Assembly: GCA_964580655.1 (NCBI GenBank)
Contig: CAZOMR010000076.1
Location: forward strand, 1-12,773
Source: CAZOMR01 sp964580655
GTDB lineage: Bacteria > RBG-13-61-14 > CAZOMR01
DNA length: 12,773 bases
Direction: 5' to 3'
The notes below the pieces were generated by a model. That model did not search any database, had not been told where the DNA came from, and worked only from the letters and a program-made list of their open reading frames with translations. Positions within the stretch are counted from its first letter, which is position 1. The number at the start of each line of letters is the position of its first letter. The translations under genes and the position numbers were made by a program. Shown here one piece after another: positions 1 to 6,555 of the stretch.

Positions 1-352
1 TCGCGCAAAAGGAATGGATGGTGCCGATAAAGCACTTGTCAATGTCCGCGAGAGCCTCTTCCAGTCTCTTCTTTTCCCGGCCCTCGCGGGCCGCGGCCTC
101 TTGTTCGAGGCTGATCCTGAACTTTGCCCGTAGCTCGGCCGCAGCCTTCCTGGTAAAGGTTACGGCGGCGATCCTGCTAATGTCATTGCAGGTCCCGGTG
201 GCGAGAAGCGCGACCATGCGCGACACCATGCTGGTGGTCTTACCGGTGCCCGCGGCTGCTTCCACCAGCATGTTTTTGTCCAGCTCATTTACGATAAGCT
301 CGCGCTGGTCGTGATCAGGCGGAAGCGGTTGGCTTTTACCTTTTTTGCTCAT
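1..352 (-). CDS. addA: AddA-like UvrD/Rep-family ATP-dependent helicase-nuclease, N-terminal part (cut by window edge)
   Basis: Only the first 117 codons are inside the window; the reading frame is open to base 1. The visible part is a superfamily 1A helicase N-terminus: a Q-motif-like PDHDQ (residues 12-16), a Walker A motif A-G-T-G-K-T-T (34-40), motif Ia V-T-F-T-R-K-A-A-A-E-L-R (64-75), and G-T-I-H-S-F-C (110-116), as in AddA/RecB/UvrD. AddA proteins pair with AddB to resect double-strand DNA ends for RecA loading. The ATG at 352-350 lies one base after the addB stop (TAA-G-ATG), and a strong Shine-Dalgarno GGAGGAGGA (366-358) sits inside the last addB codons, so the two genes are translationally coupled. 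AddA subunits usually exceed 1,000 residues; whether this one carries the C-terminal nuclease domain cannot be seen. A plain UvrD-type helicase is possible, but the addB neighbour makes AddA the better call. Confidence 0.88.
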   Translation of the reverse strand, partial: MSKKGKSQPLPPDHDQRELIVNELDKNMLVEAAAGTGKTTSMVSRMVALLATGTCNDISRIAAVTFTRKAAAELRAKFRISLEQEAAAREGREKKRLEEALADIDKCFIGTIHSFCA

Positions 353-353
353 C

Positions 354-3300
354 TTAATCCTCCTCCGGCTCAATGCCCCGGAGTTCCCGGAAGGAATCAA
401 GCGCCTTGTTTTTTACCCTCTTGAGTTTGCGTTCAATGTTGTCACTGGCCGCATCAGCATCACCAAAGGCAAGCGTATAATCGCTGTAGGTGATGTCATC
501 TACGCGATTGGTAAACGGGAAACATCCTCTGCTGATCATCTCGCAGAGCAAGGCGAGCACTTGTTTGCCATCTTCCAACTGCTCCCGCGGCCACTCGATA
601 CGTTCGCCGTGCTCCCGGCAGGTGGGGAAGAAGTATCCAAAGCTGGTTATGGCGGCCCCTGGGTGCACTTGCCGGAGCCGTTCCTGGGCCAGAGCGAGGT
701 AGAAGGCGTTCTGCACGCACCGACCGCTCCAGAAGGGCGGGTCCTGGCGGTACTTCCACGCGCTTCCGGTCTTGTAGTCCCAGATGGAAAACTTTTTCTG
801 ATCGGAGCCTTTGACCTCGTCAACTCGGTCAATCTGTCCCCGGGCCTGGATGATTTTTCCCCCGGGGAGTTTGATCTTTGCCGGCTCCAGGGCGTCCAGC
901 GGTGTGGGATCGCCATCCTGCCTCATGCCGATGGCCGCCTCGAAGTAGCACGGCCGGTGCTGCTCGCAATGCCTTTGTTCCTCGTAGAGGAAAATCCGGG
1001 CCATGAGCTTAAGCTCCGTCTTCGCCCGCTCGAACACCAGTGAGCTGGGTGGAGGCTTCTCGATTTTCATGGCCTCGGTCCCGTCCTCGAGTATCTTCTC
1101 AAGCAGCGCCATGTCCCGCTCAAAGTCCGGGAGCCGATCCTGCTTGCACAGCTCGATCATGAATTGCCTGAAGACCTCGTGGAGGAGTCCCCCTTTCTCC
1201 ATGGGGTCGAGCCAGATATTGGGGTCAATGATGTACTCCTCGGGAGACTCGATCTCGAGTATGTATTGGAAGAAATACTCCATGGGGCATTGAGCGAGCT
1301 TCTCCAGCCGGGAGGCCGACATGACCGGGCCGTCCGGGCTTGCGGGATCGCATCCCGCTCCCGCGGCTGGCACATACCCGTCGTACTCGGTGAACTCATC
1401 GGACTCCCTGGCCTTGCGGGCGGCGATGCCGCGGCCGAGGTGCGGGAAGCTCGCGGCCATTACTTTATCAGGCTCCTTCACCCTCTCATCGCCGCACATT
1501 TTCATGAGCCACCACTCGGTGGGATCAATGCATCGGTCAGGATGAGCGGGCGCGAAGGAAGCGGGATGGCCAAGCCATGCGTTCATTTTATCCAGGGACC
1601 CCTCGCTGTCTCCGGAAAGGATGCGATAGCCCGAGAGGAGCGCGGGGCTGGGAAACATCTCCCGGTCGTCGGCAAGGCTCTTACAGCAGTAGCTCAAGGT
1701 GACATTACCACGGAGCCTCGCCAAGAGGCGTGCGAAGTCTATGACTCTTTTTGACAACCGGGCGGAAGCCGTGCCCAGCTCCGGCGAGAGCTTGTCTCTT
1801 TCCGCGTCCAGCAGCAGCGGGTCCTGCGCGCCGGCCCCCGGGAACTTGGTGTCGTCTATGCCGATGATAAAGGTGTGCCGCCGGCCGGAATGGCCGCCTT
1901 GGTGGAGAGGAGATACGAACAGACAGCCGGGCCTCGGCCCAAGACCGCCAACACTGTCTTCATGAGAAAGCTCGGAGAGCCAGTCAAGAATGTCCAGACC
2001 CTCGATGTCTCCTCCTTCCAGGCAGCCGGCCAGGTCTTTAATACTCCGGCGCAGGGCATGGAGGCTGTACTCGTCAAGCTGGCTTATCGAGCGGGCATAC
2101 TTGTCAAGGAAAGCCAGCGTGCTATCGAGGAACTGCTTTTGATCCTGTTCCGGGCGCGAATAATCAAGGAGGTCGCAAACCAAACCACGCACGACCTCGA
2201 GCGCCTTTATGCGTTCCTTGAGATTCTTGAGCTTTCGATCGGACCGCTCCGGGTCCACATCCTCTTTATCAATTTCCTTTCCCTTGATCCTTTTTTGCAG
2301 GGCCTCAACCTGATCGTCAATAACCGGGAGGTAGCGTTCCCGGCCGTTGCCGATGGGCGCGGCCCGGAAATTCGCGGCCAGCCTTGACAAGCTCATCTGC
2401 TCGTGTTCCGGGATGTCAATCTTCAGAAGCCCGTCCTGGATCATCCTTACCAGTATGGCCTGGGCATAATCCTCGCGGAGCCAGGAGACAAAGCCCAGGA
2501 GCGCCCGGCCCGGGCGGGAGTAGCGGATGGGGATACCCTCGGCGAAGGTCACCGGCAGCGAGTCGAGGTCGCCGGGCTTGATGAGCGACGTGAGCTCATA
2601 GATCATGGGAACATAGGTGGCGTAATCCGTGTGGATGATCTCGACCTCATCAAACGCAATCTTGTTCTCCACGATCCGGCGCAGGGTTTCCCTCACCTCG
2701 TTCACCTCGCCGATGGCGCGGAACATCCTGGCCGTGTTATCATTCCTCGGAGGCGGCGCGGCTGCAGGGTCGTTTATGAATCGGAGCAAAGCGAGATCGG
2801 TTGGCTCACCCTCGACTTCTCCGGGCTTATCCACTGTGAGGACCAGGCGCTTGTCTTCGGGCACGGCCGGCCACAAGAGAAGCTCCAGCCCTCGCAAATC
2901 ATCGGCCATGTCACCAGGCATGATAAGGATGGCGTCCCCGGGCAGGGCGTCGTTATCGCTTCTGATCCGCTCGATGGCTAGCTTGAGCGCGTCCGCGTAG
3001 TCAATGAGCTTTTCGGCTTTCATGAGCTTTTCAAACTCGGCAAGCATGGCTTTGATCTCGCCTCCCTTGTCCGCAACCTCGAAGGATTCGGGTTCAAGCT
3101 CTTTTAATGAGAGGCCGGCGAGCCGGAGGTCGCGGATGGTGCCGGCAATGCTCTGGATCAGGCCCGGGGTCTGGGTCAGTCTGGTAAGATAAACCTCGCC
3201 CTTGTTTTTAAGCTCCGCGAAAATCCGATCAATCAACACCTCGGCCCGGATGCCGCTTATATAGGAAAGCCCTTGTCGCGTCATCTCCGGCGAGGCAAGC

Positions 3301-3488
3301 TCCAGGGCCAGGCTCGGCAGCGTCTTAACCCGGGCATTCACCACCGGCGCGCCCGAGCGCGTGATCCGGTCGAGCCACTGGAAGCCGACCCGCAGCGAAG
3401 GAGCGATCACCCACTTCTCCTCCACCACCCGGTCCTTGCAGACCTCGCCGATCGCCCTCACAAAACGATTAAGCTCTATCTGTGCCAT
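354..3488 (-). CDS. addB: AddB-like helicase-nuclease subunit with C-terminal PD-(D/E)XK domain, iron-sulfur cysteines lost
   Basis: The 1044-residue protein has the AddB layout: a helicase-like N-terminal two thirds and a RecB-type nuclease at the C-terminus. No Walker A is visible near the N-terminus, so the helicase part is probably structural. Around residue 540 there is a UvrD-C-like stretch (IIGIDDTKFPG). The nuclease domain begins near S-A-S-R-L-E-K-L-A-Q-C (724-734) and shows H770, D887 (IDRVD), D904-Y-K906 (DYKTG) and the Q926-x3-Y930 motif, all expected for an active PD-(D/E)XK nuclease. The usual Fe-S staple of AddB has one cysteine before the domain and three after it in C-x2-C-x5-C spacing. 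Here C734 is kept but the other positions are I999, S1002 and F1008. The start at 3488 is preceded by AGGAGAGG; the stop is one base before the next ATG. It probably acts with the downstream helicase in double-strand break resection. Confidence 0.85.
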   Translation of the reverse strand: MAQIELNRFVRAIGEVCKDRVVEEKWVIAPSLRVGFQWLDRITRSGAPVVNARVKTLPSLALELASPEMTRQGLSYISGIRAEVLIDRIFAELKNKGEVYLTRLTQTPGLIQSIAGTIRDLRLAGLSLKELEPESFEVADKGGEIKAMLAEFEKLMKAEKLIDYADALKLAIERIRSDNDALPGDAILIMPGDMADDLRGLELLLWPAVPEDKRLVLTVDKPGEVEGEPTDLALLRFINDPAAAPPPRNDNTARMFRAIGEVNEVRETLRRIVENKIAFDEVEIIHTDYATYVPMIYELTSLIKPGDLDSLPVTFAEGIPIRYSRPGRALLGFVSWLREDYAQAILVRMIQDGLLKIDIPEHEQMSLSRLAANFRAAPIGNGRERYLPVIDDQVEALQKRIKGKEIDKEDVDPERSDRKLKNLKERIKALEVVRGLVCDLLDYSRPEQDQKQFLDSTLAFLDKYARSISQLDEYSLHALRRSIKDLAGCLEGGDIEGLDILDWLSELSHEDSVGGLGPRPGCLFVSPLHQGGHSGRRHTFIIGIDDTKFPGAGAQDPLLLDAERDKLSPELGTASARLSKRVIDFARLLARLRGNVTLSYCCKSLADDREMFPSPALLSGYRILSGDSEGSLDKMNAWLGHPASFAPAHPDRCIDPTEWWLMKMCGDERVKEPDKVMAASFPHLGRGIAARKARESDEFTEYDGYVPAAGAGCDPASPDGPVMSASRLEKLAQCPMEYFFQYILEIESPEEYIIDPNIWLDPMEKGGLLHEVFRQFMIELCKQDRLPDFERDMALLEKILEDGTEAMKIEKPPPSSLVFERAKTELKLMARIFLYEEQRHCEQHRPCYFEAAIGMRQDGDPTPLDALEPAKIKLPGGKIIQARGQIDRVDEVKGSDQKKFSIWDYKTGSAWKYRQDPPFWSGRCVQNAFYLALAQERLRQVHPGAAITSFGYFFPTCREHGERIEWPREQLEDGKQVLALLCEMISRGCFPFTNRVDDITYSDYTLAFGDADAASDNIERKLKRVKNKALDSFRELRGIEPEED

Positions 3489-3601
3489 CTCACAAACCTC
3501 TCCTGCCAGTCATTGCAATCCGTCCGCCCTCTTCTGACATATCTTCTCTCATAACGGAAAACATTGTCAATCAGCCTTTTTCCGAACGTCTTTACGCTGT
3601 A

Positions 3602-3631
3602 AATATACCAGAGATTCATTTCAACCGTTGA
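3602..3631 (-). promoter_or_regulatory. Minus-strand half of a symmetric divergent promoter, reading into addB-addA
   Basis: Read on the minus strand: palindrome TCAACGGTTGA (3631-3621), 13 bases, then a -10-like TATATT (3607-3602). The predicted transcript would start near 3595 and carry a leader of roughly 105 bases before the addB ATG. No consensus -35 hexamer lies 16-18 bases from the -10; the palindrome is centred near -31 instead. This suggests a box read by an activator, an alternative sigma factor or a repressor. The call rests on the identical geometry on the plus side and at 6494-6523. Confidence 0.5.
3621..3631. promoter_or_regulatory. Palindromic box TCAAC-C-GTTGA, first copy
   Basis: A perfect inverted repeat of 5 + 1 + 5 bases at the centre of the 171-bp space between addB and the gene at 3660. 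It lies exactly 13 bases from a -10-like hexamer on each side. The identical 11-mer recurs at 6494-6504, also 13 bases from a -10-like hexamer. I found no other exact copy in the window. It is probably a protein-binding operator or activator site; the binding protein is not identifiable here. Confidence 0.6.
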
Positions 3632-3650
3632 TTTAGAGTGGTGCTATAAT
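3621..3650 (+). promoter_or_regulatory. Plus-strand half of the divergent promoter, reading into the unknown/zinc-protein pair
   Basis: TCAACCGTTGA (3621-3631), 13 bases, then a perfect -10 TATAAT (3645-3650). The TTGATT inside the box is only 11 bases from the -10, too close to be a normal sigma-70 -35 element. Transcription would start near 3657, two to three bases before the ATG at 3660, so the message would be essentially leaderless. Confidence 0.6.
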
Positions 3651-3659
3651 AAGCAAACA

Positions 3660-4214
3660 ATGAAGGAATTGCTGGAGACTTTTCAAAAGTGTTTTCTAAT
3701 GGAGATGCCGCAAGGCTTGCGGACGGAAATGAGCCTTGTCCCGCTTGATGATGCAGATGATCTTGATGAGGCGATTCTGGTCGGGTCGGAAATTGCCAAA
3801 GAAAAACCATTCTTGATCCAGGGCGAGACCGGAGAATTCATAGAGGATTGTCCCGAGGGCTACTATCTTTTAGGGTTTTGGGGTCATGGGGTTAATAGTT
3901 ACGCTTTTTATTACTCGCTGGTGGATGCCTGGCGGAGGATATTTTTTCGGCTGCCTTATGGCGGCGTTTACATGGACAATGAGGAGATGGCTGAACTCAT
4001 CCGCAAATTCTTGACCGCCTACCTTGCCTTTGAGCAGCATATAAAAGACAAGGTCGCATCCCTTATTGCGGTGGAATCAATAGGCTCGGGATATTATAAA
4101 ATTATCATGCCGGAAGGAAAGGAGTTTGAGCTTGAGCAGTCTCTTTTTGATGATCCTGATTTTCAAGAGGAACTCGGAAACAATATCGCCTTAAATCAGA
4201 TGAAGGGCAAATAA
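3660..4214 (+). CDS. Conserved-looking protein of unknown function (184 aa)
   Basis: I do not recognise this family. The protein is acidic and soluble-looking, with no signal peptide or clear membrane helix. It has an aromatic, glycine-rich core around residues 66-108 (G-Y-Y-L-L-G-F-W-G-H-G, then Y-A-F-Y-Y and R-L-P-Y-G-G-V-Y-M-D-N-E-E) that looks like a folded, conserved domain, followed by a helical stretch and an acidic tail. The ATG at 3660 is the first in frame. There is no Shine-Dalgarno; the TATAAT ends only nine bases upstream, so translation from a near-leaderless mRNA is likely. It is followed after one base by the zinc-binding gene at 4216, forming a two-gene unit divergent from addB-addA and sharing its promoter box. 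That arrangement suggests, but does not prove, a link to DNA repair. Confidence 0.8.
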   Translation: MKELLETFQKCFLMEMPQGLRTEMSLVPLDDADDLDEAILVGSEIAKEKPFLIQGETGEFIEDCPEGYYLLGFWGHGVNSYAFYYSLVDAWRRIFFRLPYGGVYMDNEEMAELIRKFLTAYLAFEQHIKDKVASLIAVESIGSGYYKIIMPEGKEFELEQSLFDDPDFQEELGNNIALNQMKGK

Positions 4215-4215
4215 A

Positions 4216-4587
4216 ATGGGTTCCTCTCTTATAGCCAGGTGCAAGTGTGGGTTTGCTTCAGAGACGTTCATGGTGGGAGGCGGAATGCTGAACCATGAAA
4301 CAACCTGTTATGTGCCAGGTATCTGCTTGAACTGCCACAGGTTCGTCGTGGCCAACTATCTTGCCAAGCGTCCCCGTTGCCCGAAATGCAGACGAAAAGT
4401 CACCTTTTACAATGACCCATCGCTCCAGGCCCCTTCGGGCAAGAAGAAATCACGAAAGGAACCGGTCTTCGAGTGGCACTTATTCCCTCCTCATGCGAGC
4501 GTCTTACTCCCCGACACAAGGTATCTTTGCCCTGAGTGCGGGAAGATGGAGATGAGGTTCGAGTTTGGCGGCATCTTATGGGATTAG
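4216..4587 (+). CDS. Small multi-CxxC zinc-binding protein (123 aa), function unknown
   Basis: The protein carries a C-K-C motif (C9, C11), C31, then C37-x2-C40, C55-x2-C58 and C105-x2-C108, enough ligands for two or more zinc sites. Between the third and fourth pairs lies a basic linker (residues 76-81, K-K-K-S-R-K). Zinc ribbons of this kind usually bind nucleic acid or a protein partner; nothing here identifies the target. The ATG follows the TAA of the upstream gene by one base, so the two are cotranscribed and probably translationally coupled. The stop at 4585-4587 faces the convergent gene ending at 4633; no convincing hairpin terminator is visible in the 45-base gap. Confidence 0.75.
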   Translation: MGSSLIARCKCGFASETFMVGGGMLNHETTCYVPGICLNCHRFVVANYLAKRPRCPKCRRKVTFYNDPSLQAPSGKKKSRKEPVFEWHLFPPHASVLLPDTRYLCPECGKMEMRFEFGGILWD

Positions 4588-4632
4588 ATTGAAAGACTCC
4601 CGGCCTTTAAGCAGGCATGGGAACAGTTTCGG

Positions 4633-5451
4633 TTAGAGGTTCAGAAAATGTTTAAGGGCATCACGAGCCGGGCCTGCCAGTCTGGTGGGAGGAGTGCAAT
4701 AGATAGGGACATCGGGCATGCTCGACATAGTGCCCCGCAGCTTTCCGGCTTTCGCCGCATTGATGCTATACGGGGGATCATTGGGAGAACGCAATCCATC
4801 CCAGGCGTTCTTCTGGAAAGCGACTACCGCGCCGCCAGGTTGGATAAATGCTTTCGTGCTTTCCCGGACACGATCCGCTTCGGTGACCTCCAGCCGTGCC
4901 ATAGCCTCAGACCCTATCAGCTTCCGGACGCCGGCTATTCCGGACCACGGCCCGCTGGCCGCGCTGGGCATGGAGATGAAGACGGACAGGCCGATGCGAA
5001 AGGGAGAGTCATACTCGAGGTTGAGGAGCTGGTCCCGCCGGCGAGCGTTGCGCTCCTCCACGGGCAGGTCAATATCGAGCGCCAGATCGAGGACACCGGC
5101 CGGCCGCAGGATGTCCTTCCAGAAGCGATGCTCCCGGGCCCCGGCCTCAAACGAAAAGAACATCCCGGCCTTGACCGAGTGGCTGGCCGGGTTGCCCAGG
5201 ACCAGGAGTAGCGGAGGCCGATTATTTGTGTCGGTCGGGACAAGGTGCTCAGTGAGGTAAATCAGGCGGTCGCCATCGCGCTGATAGATGTCTGCATGGG
5301 CCGGATCGGACTCAAGGAACTCTAGCCAATTGGCCGCGAACCTCTGTCGCTCTTTATCGGACGGCAGAAGGCGGTAAAGGTCCAGGACGCATTCAAGTTG
5401 GCCCGGGCCAGCCTCGTGCCACGTTAATAGACGGTTGACCATCGCATCCAT
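4633..5451 (-). CDS. Probable divergent uracil/thymine-DNA glycosylase superfamily protein (272 aa)
   Basis: Residues 81-115 match the pattern of the Mug/TDG branch of the uracil-DNA glycosylase superfamily: a hydrophobic strand, then G-N-P-A-S (86-90), a G-x-F-F segment (96-99), and R-F-W (109-111) followed by I-L-x-x-A-G. In Mug this pattern begins G-I-N-P-G and also runs to N-R-F-W; N87 would sit at the catalytic Asn position. A later V-V-A-F-Q-K-N-A-W segment and T-P-P-T-R-L-A-G (253-260) resemble the second strand and the motif-2 loop (N/M-P-S). Known motifs are not matched exactly, so base excision activity is inferred. The N-terminal 75 residues are helical and not recognised. The start has a TATAAT ending eight bases upstream, with no room for a separate Shine-Dalgarno. 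It is divergent from the ADP-ribosylglycohydrolase gene. Confidence 0.6.
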   Translation of the reverse strand: MDAMVNRLLTWHEAGPGQLECVLDLYRLLPSDKERQRFAANWLEFLESDPAHADIYQRDGDRLIYLTEHLVPTDTNNRPPLLLVLGNPASHSVKAGMFFSFEAGAREHRFWKDILRPAGVLDLALDIDLPVEERNARRRDQLLNLEYDSPFRIGLSVFISMPSAASGPWSGIAGVRKLIGSEAMARLEVTEADRVRESTKAFIQPGGAVVAFQKNAWDGLRSPNDPPYSINAAKAGKLRGTMSSMPDVPIYCTPPTRLAGPARDALKHFLNL

Positions 5452-5459
5452 GTTCCGCC

Positions 5460-5489
5460 ATTATAGTCGGAGGTTGACGGAGGCTACAA
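5460..5489 (-). promoter_or_regulatory. Sigma-70-like promoter of the glycosylase-like gene
   Basis: On the minus strand TTGTAG (5489-5484), an 18-base spacer and a perfect -10 TATAAT (5465-5460). The ATG begins at 5451, only eight bases after the -10, so the transcript would start at or within two or three bases of the start codon. The palindromic box found at the other two promoters is absent at the matching position. Confidence 0.5.
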
Positions 5490-5552
5490 CGGTCCCAGAC
5501 CTGACCGCTTCAAGTAGAAAAGACCAAGGTCCACCACGGCCCGAATGAGAGA

Positions 5553-6482
5553 ATGATTAACAGATACATAGGATGCCTGCTCGGACTGGCGGTCGGCGAT
5601 GCCCTGGGCACGACGCTGGAGTTCATGCCGCCGGGGAGCTTCGAACCGATCACGGACATGGTTGGGGGAGGGCCGTTCGGACTGGAGGCGGGTCAGTGGA
5701 CGGACGACACCTCTATGGCCCTGTGCTTGGCCGAGAGCCTCATAAAGAAGGAGGGTTTCAACCCAGTGGATCAGCTTGAGCGATATGTGCGATGGTGGAA
5801 GGAGGGACACTTGTCCAGCACCGGAGATTGCTTTGACATCGGGAATACGGTCCGGGACGCTCTTATCCGCTTCCAGGAGACCGGGGAGCCGTTCTGCGGC
5901 TCCACAGACCCCAGGTCCGCAGGGAACGGCTCCATCATGCGTCTCGCCCCCGTTCCGATGTTCTACCGGGGCCGGCCCGCCCTGGCCATCGAAATGTGCG
6001 TCCAAAGCTCCAGGACCACCCACGGCGCACAAACCGCGGTTGACGCCTGCCGCTACTTTGGAGCCTTGATCGTCGGGGCCCTCAACGGCCTCGACAAGTC
6101 CGAGCTTCTGTCCGAGCGATTCAGCCCCCTGCCTGGTTACTGGATCGAGCATACCCTCTGCCCGGAGATTGACGAGGTAGCCGCAGGCTCATTCAAGCGA
6201 AAGAATCCGCCTGAGATCAAGGGCACGGGCTACGTGGTCAAGTCCCTGGAGGCCGCACTCTGGGCCTTCCATAACAGCGAGTCCTTCGAGGAAGGAGCGC
6301 TGATGGCCGTGAACCTCGGCGACGATGCGGACACTACCGGTGCGGTTTACGGCCAGCTTGCAGGGGCTTATTACGGCATAGAGGGGATACCGGAGAAATG
6401 GACTCGGAAAATCACAGAGCGCGAACTCATCGAAAGCTACGCGGGAAAGCTCTTCTCCCTATCTCAAAATTATTCCGCCTGA
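5553..6482 (+). CDS. ADP-ribosylglycohydrolase, DraG/ARH family (309 aa)
   Basis: This family removes ADP-ribose from modified arginine or other acceptors using two magnesium ions. All hallmark motifs are present: G-D-A-L-G (15-19), W-T-D-D-T-S (49-54, metal ligands T50, D51, D52), a S-A-G-N-G-S-I-M-R segment in the middle, S-R-T-T-H, and G-D-D-A-D-T-T-G-A (256-264, with D258, D260, T261 as the second metal-binding cluster) followed by G-Q-L-A-G-A-Y-Y-G. Length is normal for the family, and nothing suggests inactivation. The ATG at 5553 has only a weak purine-rich GAGAGA in front. It is divergent from the glycosylase-like gene. In DraG it reverses regulatory ADP-ribosylation of nitrogenase reductase; no nitrogen-fixation gene is nearby, so the substrate here is open. 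Reversal of toxin- or phage-related ADP-ribosylation is possible. Confidence 0.92.
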   Translation: MINRYIGCLLGLAVGDALGTTLEFMPPGSFEPITDMVGGGPFGLEAGQWTDDTSMALCLAESLIKKEGFNPVDQLERYVRWWKEGHLSSTGDCFDIGNTVRDALIRFQETGEPFCGSTDPRSAGNGSIMRLAPVPMFYRGRPALAIEMCVQSSRTTHGAQTAVDACRYFGALIVGALNGLDKSELLSERFSPLPGYWIEHTLCPEIDEVAAGSFKRKNPPEIKGTGYVVKSLEAALWAFHNSESFEEGALMAVNLGDDADTTGAVYGQLAGAYYGIEGIPEKWTRKITERELIESYAGKLFSLSQNYSA

Positions 6483-6493
6483 CACACTGCAAA

Positions 6494-6523
6494 TCAACCG
6501 TTGACCACCTCGCATTGTATAAA
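6494..6523 (+). promoter_or_regulatory. Promoter of the polymerase-nuclease operon with the second palindromic box
   Basis: The exact box TCAACCGTTGA (6494-6504) is followed after 13 bases by the -10-like TATAAA (6518-6523), the same spacing as both sides of the addB intergenic promoter. No -10 exists on the opposite side, which fits the one-way arrangement of genes here. The predicted start, near 6530, gives a leader of about 26 bases with GTGGAG (6543-6548) as ribosome binding site for the ATG at 6556. This suggests a common regulator for the units starting at 3488, 3660 and 6556. Confidence 0.6.
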
Positions 6524-6555
6524 GTACTAAAGAACCGATTGAGTGGAGCAAGCCA

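Noticed and set aside
345..3192. Several plus-strand open frames of 60-230 codons across this stretch, including 345-1043, 1164-1754, 1875-2387 and 2403-2981
   Set aside because: They lie antisense to addB, whose minus-strand frame carries clear nuclease motifs; their translations are low-complexity Arg/Pro/Ser-rich shadows with no recognisable domain.
3565..3570. Perfect minus-strand TTGACA that could be a -35 for addB
   Set aside because: No acceptable -10 hexamer occurs 16-18 bases downstream; the box/TATATT arrangement is better supported.
4588..4632. Possible terminator hairpin GCCT-AGGC between convergent genes
   Set aside because: The stem is only four base pairs and no T-run follows on either strand.
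4648..5260. Plus-strand frames of 180-187 codons
   Set aside because: Antisense to the glycosylase-like gene, which has its own promoter and superfamily motifs; the shadows are compositionally biased.
5428..5438. TAGACGGTTGA, a 9-of-11 match to the palindromic box
   Set aside because: It lies inside the first codons of the glycosylase-like gene and no -10-like hexamer follows at 13 bases on either side.
6032..6041. Palindrome AACCGCGGTT
   Set aside because: It is inside the ADP-ribosylglycohydrolase gene, single copy, and explained by GC-rich coding sequence.
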